Positions 45,733 through 54,768 of a DNA stretch of 64,000 bases are shown piece after piece; the first letter of the stretch is position 1, and the number at the start of each line of letters is the position of its first letter. The stretch comes from Algoriphagus kandeliae (GTDB lineage: Bacteria > Bacteroidota > Bacteroidia > Cytophagales > Cyclobacteriaceae). The notes beneath the pieces are model-generated. The model searched no databases, was not told where the DNA came from, and saw only the letters and a list, made by a program, of their open reading frames with translations. The position numbers and the translations under genes were made by a program. The stretch covers positions 1-64,000 of the forward strand of contig NZ_SPSB01000005.1 of assembly GCF_004571135.1 (NCBI RefSeq), in the 5' to 3' direction.

Positions 45733-48700
45733 ATGTTAAAAGAAATTGGTGATATCCATTCCCTGAAACTGCTTTATGAAAGTAACCGCAGTAAACTCTT
45801 CACCGGAAGTAATGAAGGGGGTGAAAATATTTTGATTAAAGAGGATCTAACAGGGGATTTGGGGCGCTTGCATAACGAGGCAATGATCGCCAATCGATCG
45901 ACTCATGCAGGTTTCAATCCTCAAGTAATCCTATACAATAGCCGGGTTGTCATGGTCCGGGAATTTCTACAGGGAAAATCACTCAATGAGATCATTGAAA
46001 AAAAGCCCTTATCCATCGACAGCTTTCTTCATTATGGTATCAAAATTTGTCATCAGCTTCAGGAAATCCATGCAACAGGGACGCTTCATAATGATCTGAA
46101 CCCTAGGAATATCATCATAGATGAGAAGGAAGATTCGTGTAGGTTAATCGATTTTGAGTTTGGAACATCCATTCAAAATCTAGAATTACAATTCGAACCC
46201 CTAAGCACTATTTCCGGAACCATCGAATACATTTCTCCTGAACAAACAGGAAGAATGAATCGAAAACTCGATCAGCGAAGTGATTACTATTCTCTGGGAG
46301 CAACCTTCTATGAAATGCTTACGGGACAACCTCCGTTTGAAGGGGATGATATTTTGGCAATCATCCATTGCCACTTAGCTATTCAGCCCATTCCTCCAAG
46401 CAAGCTAAACCCAGAGGTCCCTGCATTTATAGATAAGATTGTTTTAAAACTTTTGGCAAAAAATGCAGAGGAACGCTATCAATCCATCCCTGGACTTTTG
46501 GCGGATTTAAATCTTTGTGAACTTCAGTTGAAGAAGAATGGAAAAATTCAGGATGCCCAACCAGGTCTTACTGATATTGCTTCCAAGCTTCATATAAGTC
46601 AGCACCTTTACGGAAGAGACAAAGAGGTAACAATTTTGAAAGCCCACTTTGCCGATGCCTGTCTAGGTAAAAAAATATTGATGACAATTGGAGGCTTCAG
46701 CGGAGTAGGAAAAAGTGTACTTTGCCAAGAACTATATAAAGAAGTCTCTGTACAGAATGGGCTTTTTCTTTCAGGAGCTTTCGATGTATTGGATCGTCAA
46801 ACTCCTTACTTAGCCTTTATCAAGGCTTTCCGTCAATTTGCCGATTGGCTGATGGCAGAATCCCAGGGAGTGCAGCAGTACTGGGCCAAAAAACTAAATC
46901 GAGATTTAAAAGGCTTAGGGCAAATTATCGTCGATATGGCTCCTAAGATGCGTTTTATTCTTCCCCCACAACCTGAGCTCGTTAGCTTGACCGGTTTTGA
47001 AAATCAACAGCGCGTTCAGTTTACCATCAATGCCTTTCTACAAAGTCTAGCCTCAGAAGACACCCCTTTGGTGCTATTTCTAGATGATTACCAATGGGCA
47101 AATGAGGCTTCTATTGAGTTATTGAAAAGCCTATTCAATAATTATAATTTGACCCATTTAATGGTTTTGGTGGCCTACCGGGATAATGAAACGCCGGAAT
47201 TCCACCCTTTTTCTCAGGCAATTCGGACAATCAAATCCAACAACCTCGATGAGAATCATCTCCGGATTGAAGAAATTCACCTTCAACCTTTAAGTGAACA
47301 ACATGTTGGAAAATTGATATCTGACACCCTCAAGTTGGAGTCTTTAGAGGTTGCTGAATTGGCAGAACTGATCTATTCAAAAACCAAGGGGAATCCATTT
47401 TCCATTAATAAGTTTTTGGAATCACTTTACAAAAACAAATTACTGGAGTTTGACTACACCAAAAACAAATGGACCTGGAGTATCAAAAAAATTCAATCTC
47501 AGAATTTAAGTGATGATATCGTAGAATTACTCCTACTTAGAATTCGAGAACTACCAGAAAATGAGCTACAAGTAATAAAGGCTGCCTCTGTCTTTGGGAT
47601 GGAATTTTCCCTCCATCAATTAGCCATTATCACAGGGAAATCCACTACAGAGATCCACTCATTCCTTTGGCCATTAATTCAGGAAGGATCCCTAATTCCT
47701 CTAGGAAATGACTACAAATTCATTCCGGAATACTATGGTGAAACAAATCGGGATTTTCATTTCCGCTTTGCTCATGCCAGAATCCAACAAGCAGTTTATG
47801 CATTATTGGAATCATCAGAAAAATCACGTTTTCACTTTGAAGTAGGTCAGATTTACCTTCAAAAATTAAGTGAAAAGGAAATTGAGGAGCGCCCCATTGA
47901 AATTGCTCTTCATTATTCTTTGGGGTATAAAGAAATCTCAAAATCAAAAAATAAAGAAGAAATCGGATGGCTGCTCCTGAAGGCAGGTAAAAAATCAGCT
48001 GAATCCGCCTCTTTTGAAGGCGCATTAAATTTCACTGAGATCGCTTTTGAACTTCTTGGTAAGAAGTTGAAGAAATCCCAGAAATTTCAACTTTTATTGG
48101 AGGGATTAGAGTATTCCTACCTTTTAAAAGACACTGAAAAACAGGAAAAATTCGAAAAACTAGCCTTCGATGAAGCAGAAACCCTGGTTGAAAGAGTCTT
48201 AGTCAATGAAGTAATTGTTCGCTGTCTTGGGTTTGCAAATTTACCTAAAAAAGCGGTTGTAATCGCTCAAAAAGCCTTGGCAGAAGTTGAGATTACTATT
48301 CCTGAAAAGGCCAGCAAACTTCAGGTCATGTATCATGCGATCATGATTCAGGTTTTGATCCCGAGGAAGAAACTATTGAAAATCAAAGATATTCCAGAAA
48401 CCAAAGATCCATTGGCATTAGCCACCTTTAAACTGTTGCTTGCGGCGCTTTCCTCCTACTTTTTTGTCAATATTTCAACCTATCCAATTTTGATTTTTCA
48501 GATGCTAAAACTCACGATTAAAAAAGGGATGGCGCCAGAATCTGTAGTGGGGATCGCCTCCTATGGATTAATCTTGACTACAGCACTGAAAAAACCTGCT
48601 GACGGATATGAGGTGGTCAATAACTCCATGGAATTGCTGAATATGCCGGATCGGATGAAATATGCAGCTACGATTAACATGATGTATGTGTCCTTCACCT

Positions 48701-50871
48701 CCCATATCAAAAACAATATCGTGGATAGTATTCCGCTCACCTACGAAGGATATCTAAAAGGATTAGAGTATGGAAATATGGAATATGCTTGCTGGAATCT
48801 CTTTTTCAGTACTGCAATTAAATTCCATGTGGGTTTTGAATATAGAGCCCAATTAGAGGAAGCCATTGAAACCGAAAAATTTTCTATCCAATACAATTTT
48901 TCCAATCAAGCTGCAATTACTCAAGTAATCGAAAAGTGCTTGGCAGTGCATATTTCTGATGAAAAAGAAATCGAAGCAGAATTAAAAGGACTTCCGAAAA
49001 AACTGGAGGAGAATTTTAGAACAGCTGAAAGAGAATCCAATCATATCTATCTCCTTTCCTATTTTGGATACCTTGGCGCGACGAATCTGTTTTTTGGTAA
49101 ATACAGTGAGGCTTTTGAATACTATGAGCATTTACCTCTTCATATTAAGGATCAACCCAACTCTTTTTTTATAAACTATTACAAGATCAACCGGGCTATC
49201 AACGCGGTCTTTTTGATGAATCAAATCCGGGATGAAAAATTCCGTGGAGTTAATTTGAAAGACATCGTCAGTGAAACAATTGATGAGCTTAAATACCTCT
49301 CCAAATTAAACCCTGTCTCTTACGGACCATACATGTCTTTACTTAAAGCTGGAATGGATTATCAGATTCATCAGCAATTGGATGTAGAGACTATGGAAAA
49401 CAGTATCAGTCAGCTTAAAGAATTGCACCACCCAAGGTATTATATCCTTTTTGCAGAATTGCTTAGCATACTTTTCAAGTATGAGAAAAATCCCCGCCAT
49501 GAGTATTGGAGAAATCAGGCAGCTTCTGAATCAAGAAGGATCGGTGTAGAGGCTAAATCCATTCGATTGCTTCAAGAGGAGGATGAAGATTCAGGACAGC
49601 ACGCAGTAAAAGAAAAAATCAAAAGAGGATCAGTATCTTCCAGTGAAATTGGGCAGATAGACACTAAAACCTTGGTCAAAACCATGGAGGCATTGGTGAG
49701 CGAAATCAAGCTAGAAGCTTTGCTTGAAAAACTGATCACCTACGCCATGGAAAATACAGGCGCCCAAGAAGGACATTTTTTGATCAATCGGGAAGGAAAA
49801 TGGATTTTGGAAGTTTCTACAATTGCCAATCATCAATTACACACTCATTTTCCAAAAGTTGAACTGGAAGAGACAACAGAAGTAAGCGCTGCCATAATCA
49901 ACTATTCAAAAGCGAGTAAGGAGCCTCTTTTAATTGAAGATGCTTTACTTTCTCAGCCATTTGACACTGATCCAATTGTAAGGGAAAAATCCCTACGGTC
50001 GGTCTTGTGTATTCCATTTATCAATCAGTCGAAAATTTCAGGTATTATTTATCTAACCCACTCTTTGACAAAAAATGCCTTTTCCAAGGAACAGATTTCG
50101 CTCATGCGCTTGATGGCAGCACAAATAGGTGGAGTTATCGAAAATGCCCTTCTCTATGAGAACATGGAGCGGCTTGTGGCAGAAAGAACCCGGGAATTGG
50201 AAGTGGAAAAGCAAAAAAGTGATTCCTTGCTCCTTAATATTCTTCCAAAAGAAATCGCGTCTGAATTGATCGAAAAAGGAAAAGCATCTGCAAGACTACA
50301 TGAAAAAGTCTCGGTGATGTTTGTGGATATTAAAGACTTCACACGCATTGCTCAACGGATGAATCCGGATGAGTTGGTTCAAAATCTTCAGGTATTCTTT
50401 ACCAAGTTTGACGAGATCATGGATAAGTATGGCATCGAAAAGATCAAAACAATCGGTGATGCCTATATGGCTGCAGGTGGTATCCCTAGCCCGACGGAAG
50501 ATCATGCTTATCAAATTACAGAAGCAGCCCGTGAAATCCTTCTTTTTTCAGAGGAATTCAATGAGAAAAGTGCTTTAGAAAACAAACCCATTTTTAACGT
50601 ACGAATAGGTATTCATATCGGACCGGTGGTAGCTGGAGTAGTAGGACATCGTAAGTTTGCTTACGACATTTGGGGAGATACAGTGAATATTGCCTCCCGA
50701 ATGGAAAGCAATTCTGAAACTGGAAAAATCAACGTTTCCGAGGATTTTTATAACACTATTAAGGATAAATACAGCTGTGAGTTCCGAGGCGAAATAGATG
50801 TAAAAAATAAAGGGATGATGAATATGTATTTCATTCACCACCCCAAAGATTCTAACCATGTTGAGACTTAA
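45733..50871 (+). CDS. Ser/Thr kinase-like, AAA ATPase, GAF and class III adenylate cyclase fusion
   Basis: Signalling protein of 1712 residues. The N-terminal kinase-like domain (about 10-270) has K36 in LIKED, HND (D121, N126) and D140-F-E in place of DFG, followed by GTIEYISPEQ. An AAA/STAND-type ATPase follows, with Walker A GFSGVGKS (321-328) and Walker B-like LFLDDYQW (about 450), then a long helical TPR-like region (about 640-1290), a GAF domain (about 1320-1480), a coiled coil (about 1490-1510) and a class III cyclase (about 1515-1700). The cyclase keeps metal Asp1532 and Asp1576, adenine-specifying K1572 and D1645, and N1652/R1656, so it should make cAMP. This architecture is known from cyanobacteria and others; the pairing with a carotenoid oxygenase is unusual. 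Confidence 0.92.
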   Translation: MLKEIGDIHSLKLLYESNRSKLFTGSNEGGENILIKEDLTGDLGRLHNEAMIANRSTHAGFNPQVILYNSRVVMVREFLQGKSLNEIIEKKPLSIDSFLHYGIKICHQLQEIHATGTLHNDLNPRNIIIDEKEDSCRLIDFEFGTSIQNLELQFEPLSTISGTIEYISPEQTGRMNRKLDQRSDYYSLGATFYEMLTGQPPFEGDDILAIIHCHLAIQPIPPSKLNPEVPAFIDKIVLKLLAKNAEERYQSIPGLLADLNLCELQLKKNGKIQDAQPGLTDIASKLHISQHLYGRDKEVTILKAHFADACLGKKILMTIGGFSGVGKSVLCQELYKEVSVQNGLFLSGAFDVLDRQTPYLAFIKAFRQFADWLMAESQGVQQYWAKKLNRDLKGLGQIIVDMAPKMRFILPPQPELVSLTGFENQQRVQFTINAFLQSLASEDTPLVLFLDDYQWANEASIELLKSLFNNYNLTHLMVLVAYRDNETPEFHPFSQAIRTIKSNNLDENHLRIEEIHLQPLSEQHVGKLISDTLKLESLEVAELAELIYSKTKGNPFSINKFLESLYKNKLLEFDYTKNKWTWSIKKIQSQNLSDDIVELLLLRIRELPENELQVIKAASVFGMEFSLHQLAIITGKSTTEIHSFLWPLIQEGSLIPLGNDYKFIPEYYGETNRDFHFRFAHARIQQAVYALLESSEKSRFHFEVGQIYLQKLSEKEIEERPIEIALHYSLGYKEISKSKNKEEIGWLLLKAGKKSAESASFEGALNFTEIAFELLGKKLKKSQKFQLLLEGLEYSYLLKDTEKQEKFEKLAFDEAETLVERVLVNEVIVRCLGFANLPKKAVVIAQKALAEVEITIPEKASKLQVMYHAIMIQVLIPRKKLLKIKDIPETKDPLALATFKLLLAALSSYFFVNISTYPILIFQMLKLTIKKGMAPESVVGIASYGLILTTALKKPADGYEVVNNSMELLNMPDRMKYAATINMMYVSFTSHIKNNIVDSIPLTYEGYLKGLEYGNMEYACWNLFFSTAIKFHVGFEYRAQLEEAIETEKFSIQYNFSNQAAITQVIEKCLAVHISDEKEIEAELKGLPKKLEENFRTAERESNHIYLLSYFGYLGATNLFFGKYSEAFEYYEHLPLHIKDQPNSFFINYYKINRAINAVFLMNQIRDEKFRGVNLKDIVSETIDELKYLSKLNPVSYGPYMSLLKAGMDYQIHQQLDVETMENSISQLKELHHPRYYILFAELLSILFKYEKNPRHEYWRNQAASESRRIGVEAKSIRLLQEEDEDSGQHAVKEKIKRGSVSSSEIGQIDTKTLVKTMEALVSEIKLEALLEKLITYAMENTGAQEGHFLINREGKWILEVSTIANHQLHTHFPKVELEETTEVSAAIINYSKASKEPLLIEDALLSQPFDTDPIVREKSLRSVLCIPFINQSKISGIIYLTHSLTKNAFSKEQISLMRLMAAQIGGVIENALLYENMERLVAERTRELEVEKQKSDSLLLNILPKEIASELIEKGKASARLHEKVSVMFVDIKDFTRIAQRMNPDELVQNLQVFFTKFDEIMDKYGIEKIKTIGDAYMAAGGIPSPTEDHAYQITEAAREILLFSEEFNEKSALENKPIFNVRIGIHIGPVVAGVVGHRKFAYDIWGDTVNIASRMESNSETGKINVSEDFYNTIKDKYSCEFRGEIDVKNKGMMNMYFIHHPKDSNHVET

Positions 50872-52280
50872 ACCCGGACTTTGGTAGTACCTCCTCCAGC
50901 TAAAGTAACCGGAACCGGTTGATTAGATTTCCAACTACCACCTGTAAAATCTGGCACATCAATGGAATTCGAACGATTGGCAACCGACCACTCGCTCAAT
51001 GGACTAATACAGCTCCACAATGCTGCATCGTAAACATCCTGATCCAATGGAAGCCCATTTCTCAAACAATCTATCAATCGCCAATCCATCATAAAGTCCA
51101 TCCCTCCATGTCCCCCAATTTGCTTAGCTAATTCACCGACTTTTTGAACAATTTCAGGGGTATATTTCTTCTCCAATTCTTTCATTTCCTCTTCTTTCAT
51201 CCAGCTATGACCTTTTGCTACTCGCGGTTGAGGATATTTTTGAGCATAGCCTTCCGTCCCACTCACTACATGTAAGCGACTATACGGACGAGTGGAGGTA
51301 ACATCATGCTGAATCATAATGGATTTCCCCAGTTTAGTTTTTACCACTGTGGTATTCATATTTCCACGATAGGACTTAGAAGCAAATTCTGTCCAGAAAA
51401 TATCCTGTTCTGCCAATTCCTCGGCTTTCCTTTTCATCTGAAAATCATTGGAACTCAAGGAAGTCAAATAGTCCATTTGATCGCCTCTATTCACGTTTAG
51501 AATTTGGCAAATGGGCCCTAATCCATGGGTTGGGTATAAATTCCCATTACGGTAATTCTCGCGAAGTCTCCACATATTTTGATAGCCAGTATCCTTATCA
51601 AAATTCAACCAAAGCAAATCGTGGATGTAGGCACCTTCCACATGAACCACTTCCCCAAAGAATCCTTCTCGAGCCATTTTTAAGGTCATCAATTCAAAGA
51701 AATCATAGCAGCAATTCTCCAATTGCATGCAGTGTTTTTTGGTTCGCTCTGAGGTCTCTACCAATTGCCAGCACTCATCCAAAGTCCGAGCTGCCGGAAC
51801 CTCTACGGCCGCATGCTTTCCTGCTTCCATCGCATATACTGCCATCGGAGTATGCCATTCCCAAGGTGTAGCGATATAAATCAAATCCAAATCTGGACGA
51901 TCACACATTTTCTTCCAGGCATAAGTACTCCCTGAATAAAGCTCGGGCTGATGAACTGTTCCGGCGAGTGACTGCTTGGCTTTTTCTGCCCGTTCGGGTA
52001 AGAGATCGCACAAAGCTTTGATCTCCACACCTTCTATTTTGCTAAGCCTATCTACAGCACCTGGTCCTCGCATACCAAGCCCCACAATACCAACTCGTAC
52101 GGTCTCGAGTTTGGGAGCTGCATAGCCGCACATATTAAATACCTGTTCACGCGAATTTCCATATTGCGCTTCCCAAGGCAAAAGAGATGAAGACTGAGAG
52201 ACTACATTTCCTAGCCCAAAAAATCCCATGCCAGCTGCACTAGCAGATTTTAGAAACTCCCTTCTTCGATTGGATTTCAT
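50868..52280 (-). CDS. GH109-type Gfo/Idh glycosidase (alpha-N-acetylgalactosaminidase family)
   Basis: The 470-residue product has a Tat signal (NRRREFLKSASAAGMGFFGLG), an NAD-binding Rossmann motif VRVGIVGLGMRGPG, then TPWEWHTPMAVYAMEAGKH, LENCCYDFFELMTLKMAREG, LYPTHGLGPICQILNVNRGD and GHGGMDFMMDWRLIDCLRNG. These match the GH109 enzymes such as the Elizabethkingia alpha-N-acetylgalactosaminidase, which use an NAD-dependent oxidation-elimination mechanism. It is probably periplasmic. Its stop overlaps the convergent cyclase stop in the palindrome TTAA. Confidence 0.88.
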   Translation of the reverse strand: MKSNRRREFLKSASAAGMGFFGLGNVVSQSSSLLPWEAQYGNSREQVFNMCGYAAPKLETVRVGIVGLGMRGPGAVDRLSKIEGVEIKALCDLLPERAEKAKQSLAGTVHQPELYSGSTYAWKKMCDRPDLDLIYIATPWEWHTPMAVYAMEAGKHAAVEVPAARTLDECWQLVETSERTKKHCMQLENCCYDFFELMTLKMAREGFFGEVVHVEGAYIHDLLWLNFDKDTGYQNMWRLRENYRNGNLYPTHGLGPICQILNVNRGDQMDYLTSLSSNDFQMKRKAEELAEQDIFWTEFASKSYRGNMNTTVVKTKLGKSIMIQHDVTSTRPYSRLHVVSGTEGYAQKYPQPRVAKGHSWMKEEEMKELEKKYTPEIVQKVGELAKQIGGHGGMDFMMDWRLIDCLRNGLPLDQDVYDAALWSCISPLSEWSVANRSNSIDVPDFTGGSWKSNQPVPVTLAGGGTTKVRV

Positions 52281-52358
52281 AGTGATTTGGATTGGTTTAG
52301 CGATCTATTTAAGAAAAAAACTGTAAAAGTCTAAATGCTATTTGACCAATACCCAAAC

Positions 52359-52386
52359 AAAAAAACCGGAGACAACTTATCTCCGG
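52359..52386 (-). terminator. Rho-independent terminator of the DUF2892 gene
   Basis: Perfect 7-bp stem CCGGAGA/TCTCCGG (52366-52372 and 52380-52386) with a 7-nt loop, preceded on the plus strand by an A-run (52359-52365), which is a T-run for the minus strand. Confidence 0.85.
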
Positions 52387-52418
52387 CCTTTCCCAAAACT
52401 ATTACGCATTATCTAAGT

Positions 52419-52628
52419 CTATTCGCCTGTACGCTTACAAGTATTTAATCCTAATGGCTTGTATAATGGACAAAATCCCACAAAACTGGTCAAGGTAAAT
52501 ACAACACCAACTACCAGTGCAATTATTCCTACTGTTCCTACAAGTACTTCTGAGAAGTATAACCCGATTAACACCGCTGCTATAACAAGTCTAACAGCTC
52601 TATCGGTATTACCCATATTTTTTTTCAT
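52419..52628 (-). CDS. DUF2892 inner-membrane protein (YgaP-like transmembrane domain)
   Basis: The 69-residue protein has the DUF2892 pattern: N-terminal NTDRAVRLVIAAVLIGLYF, a glycine-containing hydrophobic hairpin (GIIALVVGVVFTLTSFVGF) and the closing motif CPLYKPLGLNTC, with two Cys about 12 residues apart. DUF2892 is the C-terminal membrane domain of the rhodanese YgaP and also occurs alone near sulfur and rhodanese genes; here a rhodanese is at the far end of the following cluster. Exact function unknown. Own terminator at 52359. Confidence 0.92.
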   Translation of the reverse strand: MKKNMGNTDRAVRLVIAAVLIGLYFSEVLVGTVGIIALVVGVVFTLTSFVGFCPLYKPLGLNTCKRTGE

Positions 52629-52705
52629 GGCCTTTTGGGTTAAATGATTGGAAATGAATTAAATAATATGTTGAAGGTCCACAATTTCCTATGGTAATAC
52701 CATGA

Positions 52706-52735
52706 CAAAAGTCACAGATAGAACTGATTTTCAAA
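52706..52735 (-). promoter_or_regulatory. Candidate promoter of the DUF2892 gene
   Basis: On the minus strand TTTG (52735-52732), 18 bp, GACTTTTG (52713-52706), one mismatch from TAnnTTTG and slightly short spacing. A palindrome ATGGTA-A-TACCAT (52691-52703) lies at about the expected transcription start. Confidence 0.4.
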
Positions 52736-52804
52736 TTCATGCAAAAAATTCTATCTCTCTTTTAAAAAATTCCTTCGAAAAATTCTGTTTGGCAGAAAAA
52801 TGTA

Positions 52805-54022
52805 TCAATTGATCAATTCTGTTTTTATTAAAATATCATCTTCCAAAGTCCGATGAACAGGACATCGATTAGCGATCTCAAGTAGCCTTTGCCGCTGCTC
52901 AAAATCAAGATCTCCTTCTAATGAAATCCGACGGGTAAACTGACTAACCTTGGATTCAGGCTTTTCTGAATGTTCAGAATCTTCCCGATGAACTCGTTCA
53001 TGGTTAAGGTAAACAGTAACTTCCTTCAAGGGCCATTTTTTACGCTCGGAATACATTTTTAAAGTCATCGCTGTACAACTTCCCAAAGAAGCCATCAAAA
53101 AATCATAGGGAGTAGGACCCAAATTCTTACCCCCTACTTCAATCGGTTCATCCCCAATCAAGTGATGGTGTGGGGTTTTAATTTCAGTCGTATAACCATC
53201 ACCTGCACTTAACCTTACCATAACGGGATGGCCTTGGGTTTCATTCTCCTTCTTTGGGCTCAAGGGCACATATCGCATGCTCCAGGAAGCCACCAATTGG
53301 CCAATATAGATTGCATCCGATTCTTTGGAAATCAAATGATCTGCCCCATCCAATGAAACAAAACTTTTGGGATGAAATGCTGATTCATAAATCTCTTGAG
53401 CATTTGCAATTTCAACCGCTTTATCTTGAGGAGAGTGTAAAATCAAAAGGGATTTCTTAAGTCCTTTAAGTAGTGCCTTTAAAGGTTCTTTTTCCAAGTC
53501 TTTCACGAAATCATTCCCCACAAAAAAAGGCTTACCTCCAATTGAAACAGGAATTTTTTCTTTTGGAAATTTATTTTTTTCTGAATTGGAGGAAAGAGCT
53601 TTCACGTGATCAGGATCTGCCGGGGCACTAATGGTCACTAAAGCGGAAACTGATGGGATCGAGGCTGCCGCATGCAAAACAGCGGTCCCGCCTAAGGAAT
53701 GACCAAGTAATAATTTTGGTCCATCGAAATGCCTTTCCAAATAGGTCGCAGCATCAATCAAATCTGAAATATTTGAACTGAATTCAGTTCCGGAACCATT
53801 TTCTTCTTGAGATTTGATCCCTGTAAAGTCAAAACTTAAAACAGCGATTCCTTCGTTGGATAAAGCCCTTGAAATCGTACTGATGGCAGAAAAATTTTTA
53901 GAGCAGGTGAAACAATGAGCGAAAATGGCAAAAAATAAAGGTTGACTGTCAAGTGGGTGGTACAAATTGGCCTTTAAGTTTATACCATTTCGATTTTTAA
54001 AAATGATTTCTTTAGGGTCCAT
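52805..54022 (-). CDS. Alpha/beta hydrolase fused to OsmC-type peroxidase
   Basis: The 405-residue fusion has an N-terminal alpha/beta hydrolase (about 1-255) with nucleophile motif LLGHSLGGTAV, Asp in ILHSPQDKAV and His in GADHLISK, and a C-terminal OsmC/Ohr-like domain (about 265-405) with GSCTAMTLKMYSERKKWPL and RCPVHRTL, carrying the two redox Cys. This two-domain protein is widespread in bacteria and is thought to protect against organic hydroperoxides. It lies 5 bp after the DUF6503-like lipoprotein gene and may be the tail of the long minus-strand cluster. Confidence 0.9.
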   Translation of the reverse strand: MDPKEIIFKNRNGINLKANLYHPLDSQPLFFAIFAHCFTCSKNFSAISTISRALSNEGIAVLSFDFTGIKSQEENGSGTEFSSNISDLIDAATYLERHFDGPKLLLGHSLGGTAVLHAAASIPSVSALVTISAPADPDHVKALSSNSEKNKFPKEKIPVSIGGKPFFVGNDFVKDLEKEPLKALLKGLKKSLLILHSPQDKAVEIANAQEIYESAFHPKSFVSLDGADHLISKESDAIYIGQLVASWSMRYVPLSPKKENETQGHPVMVRLSAGDGYTTEIKTPHHHLIGDEPIEVGGKNLGPTPYDFLMASLGSCTAMTLKMYSERKKWPLKEVTVYLNHERVHREDSEHSEKPESKVSQFTRRISLEGDLDFEQRQRLLEIANRCPVHRTLEDDILIKTELIN

Positions 54023-54027
54023 GCAGG

Positions 54028-54768
54028 TTATTTTACCATCTCCACTTTAATATTTTCCAAATTGATTTCAGAAAGTAATTCCAATTTTCCCTGCTCATAA
54101 AGCGCCTGCATCTCCTCTACCGAAGCATCCTTATTCTCAGGTTTATAATTCAGGTAATTCTGAAAACGAATACCTCCCACAGTTTGAGCAGAACTTACTT
54201 CCCGAAAACGAATTCCTCCTCCATCAGTATGATAACTATAAGCCATATAATCCACAAAATATGTCTCTTTATGGATCCAGTAGAGAAACTCATCATCAAA
54301 ATCATCTCCTCCACCATCTTTCTGGAAAGTAACCTTTATCAAGTGATATGGCTCGCTCTTTAATTCCGTTTCTCCCAAATAATTTTTGATTACAGCTGGG
54401 TCATTGAGGCCATAGGGTAAAAAGGCAAAATAGGCGACTGAATTAACTGACCGGGAAAATGCTCCAATTCGCTCATCTGTCAACGTATCGATTGGAGTAC
54501 CATTTACTGTACGGAGGAAACCCTCATTATTCAATACATCCCGAACAAGACCAATAGAATCAGAAAACTCCCGAGAATACTCGTATCGATTGGGGCTTTT
54601 GAAAATTTGATAGTGGATATTCCTAAAATCAAAATCAATTCTTGCTGACTCATATAGCTTTCCACCATGAGCCTCAATAGCTTCATCAACGATTTTTTCT
54701 GCTTCTGTTCTAGGTGAACAGGCAATTAACAACCCCAGAAAACAAACTATTAATTTATTGATTTTCAT
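54028..54768 (-). CDS. Lipoprotein, DUF6503-like
   Basis: The 246-residue product has a lipobox near residue 17 (GLLIACSPR) followed by AEKIVDEAIEAHGGKLYESARIDF. The Glu-Ala-His-Gly-Gly start and the later beta-strand pattern resemble the Bacteroidota family usually called DUF6503 (from memory). It is clearly a paralogue of the C-terminal 247 residues of the preceding fused gene. It overlaps that gene by 4 bp (54765-54768). Such folds resemble LolA/LppX-type lipid carriers; function unknown. Confidence 0.75.
   Translation of the reverse strand: MKINKLIVCFLGLLIACSPRTEAEKIVDEAIEAHGGKLYESARIDFDFRNIHYQIFKSPNRYEYSREFSDSIGLVRDVLNNEGFLRTVNGTPIDTLTDERIGAFSRSVNSVAYFAFLPYGLNDPAVIKNYLGETELKSEPYHLIKVTFQKDGGGDDFDDEFLYWIHKETYFVDYMAYSYHTDGGGIRFREVSSAQTVGGIRFQNYLNYKPENKDASVEEMQALYEQGKLELLSEINLENIKVEMVK

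Noticed and set aside
50868..52280. Plain sugar dehydrogenase (Gfo/Idh) instead of GH109
   Set aside because: The WEWH, YPTHGLGP and GHGGMD motifs are those of GH109 glycosidases rather than simple dehydrogenases; activity still needs proof.
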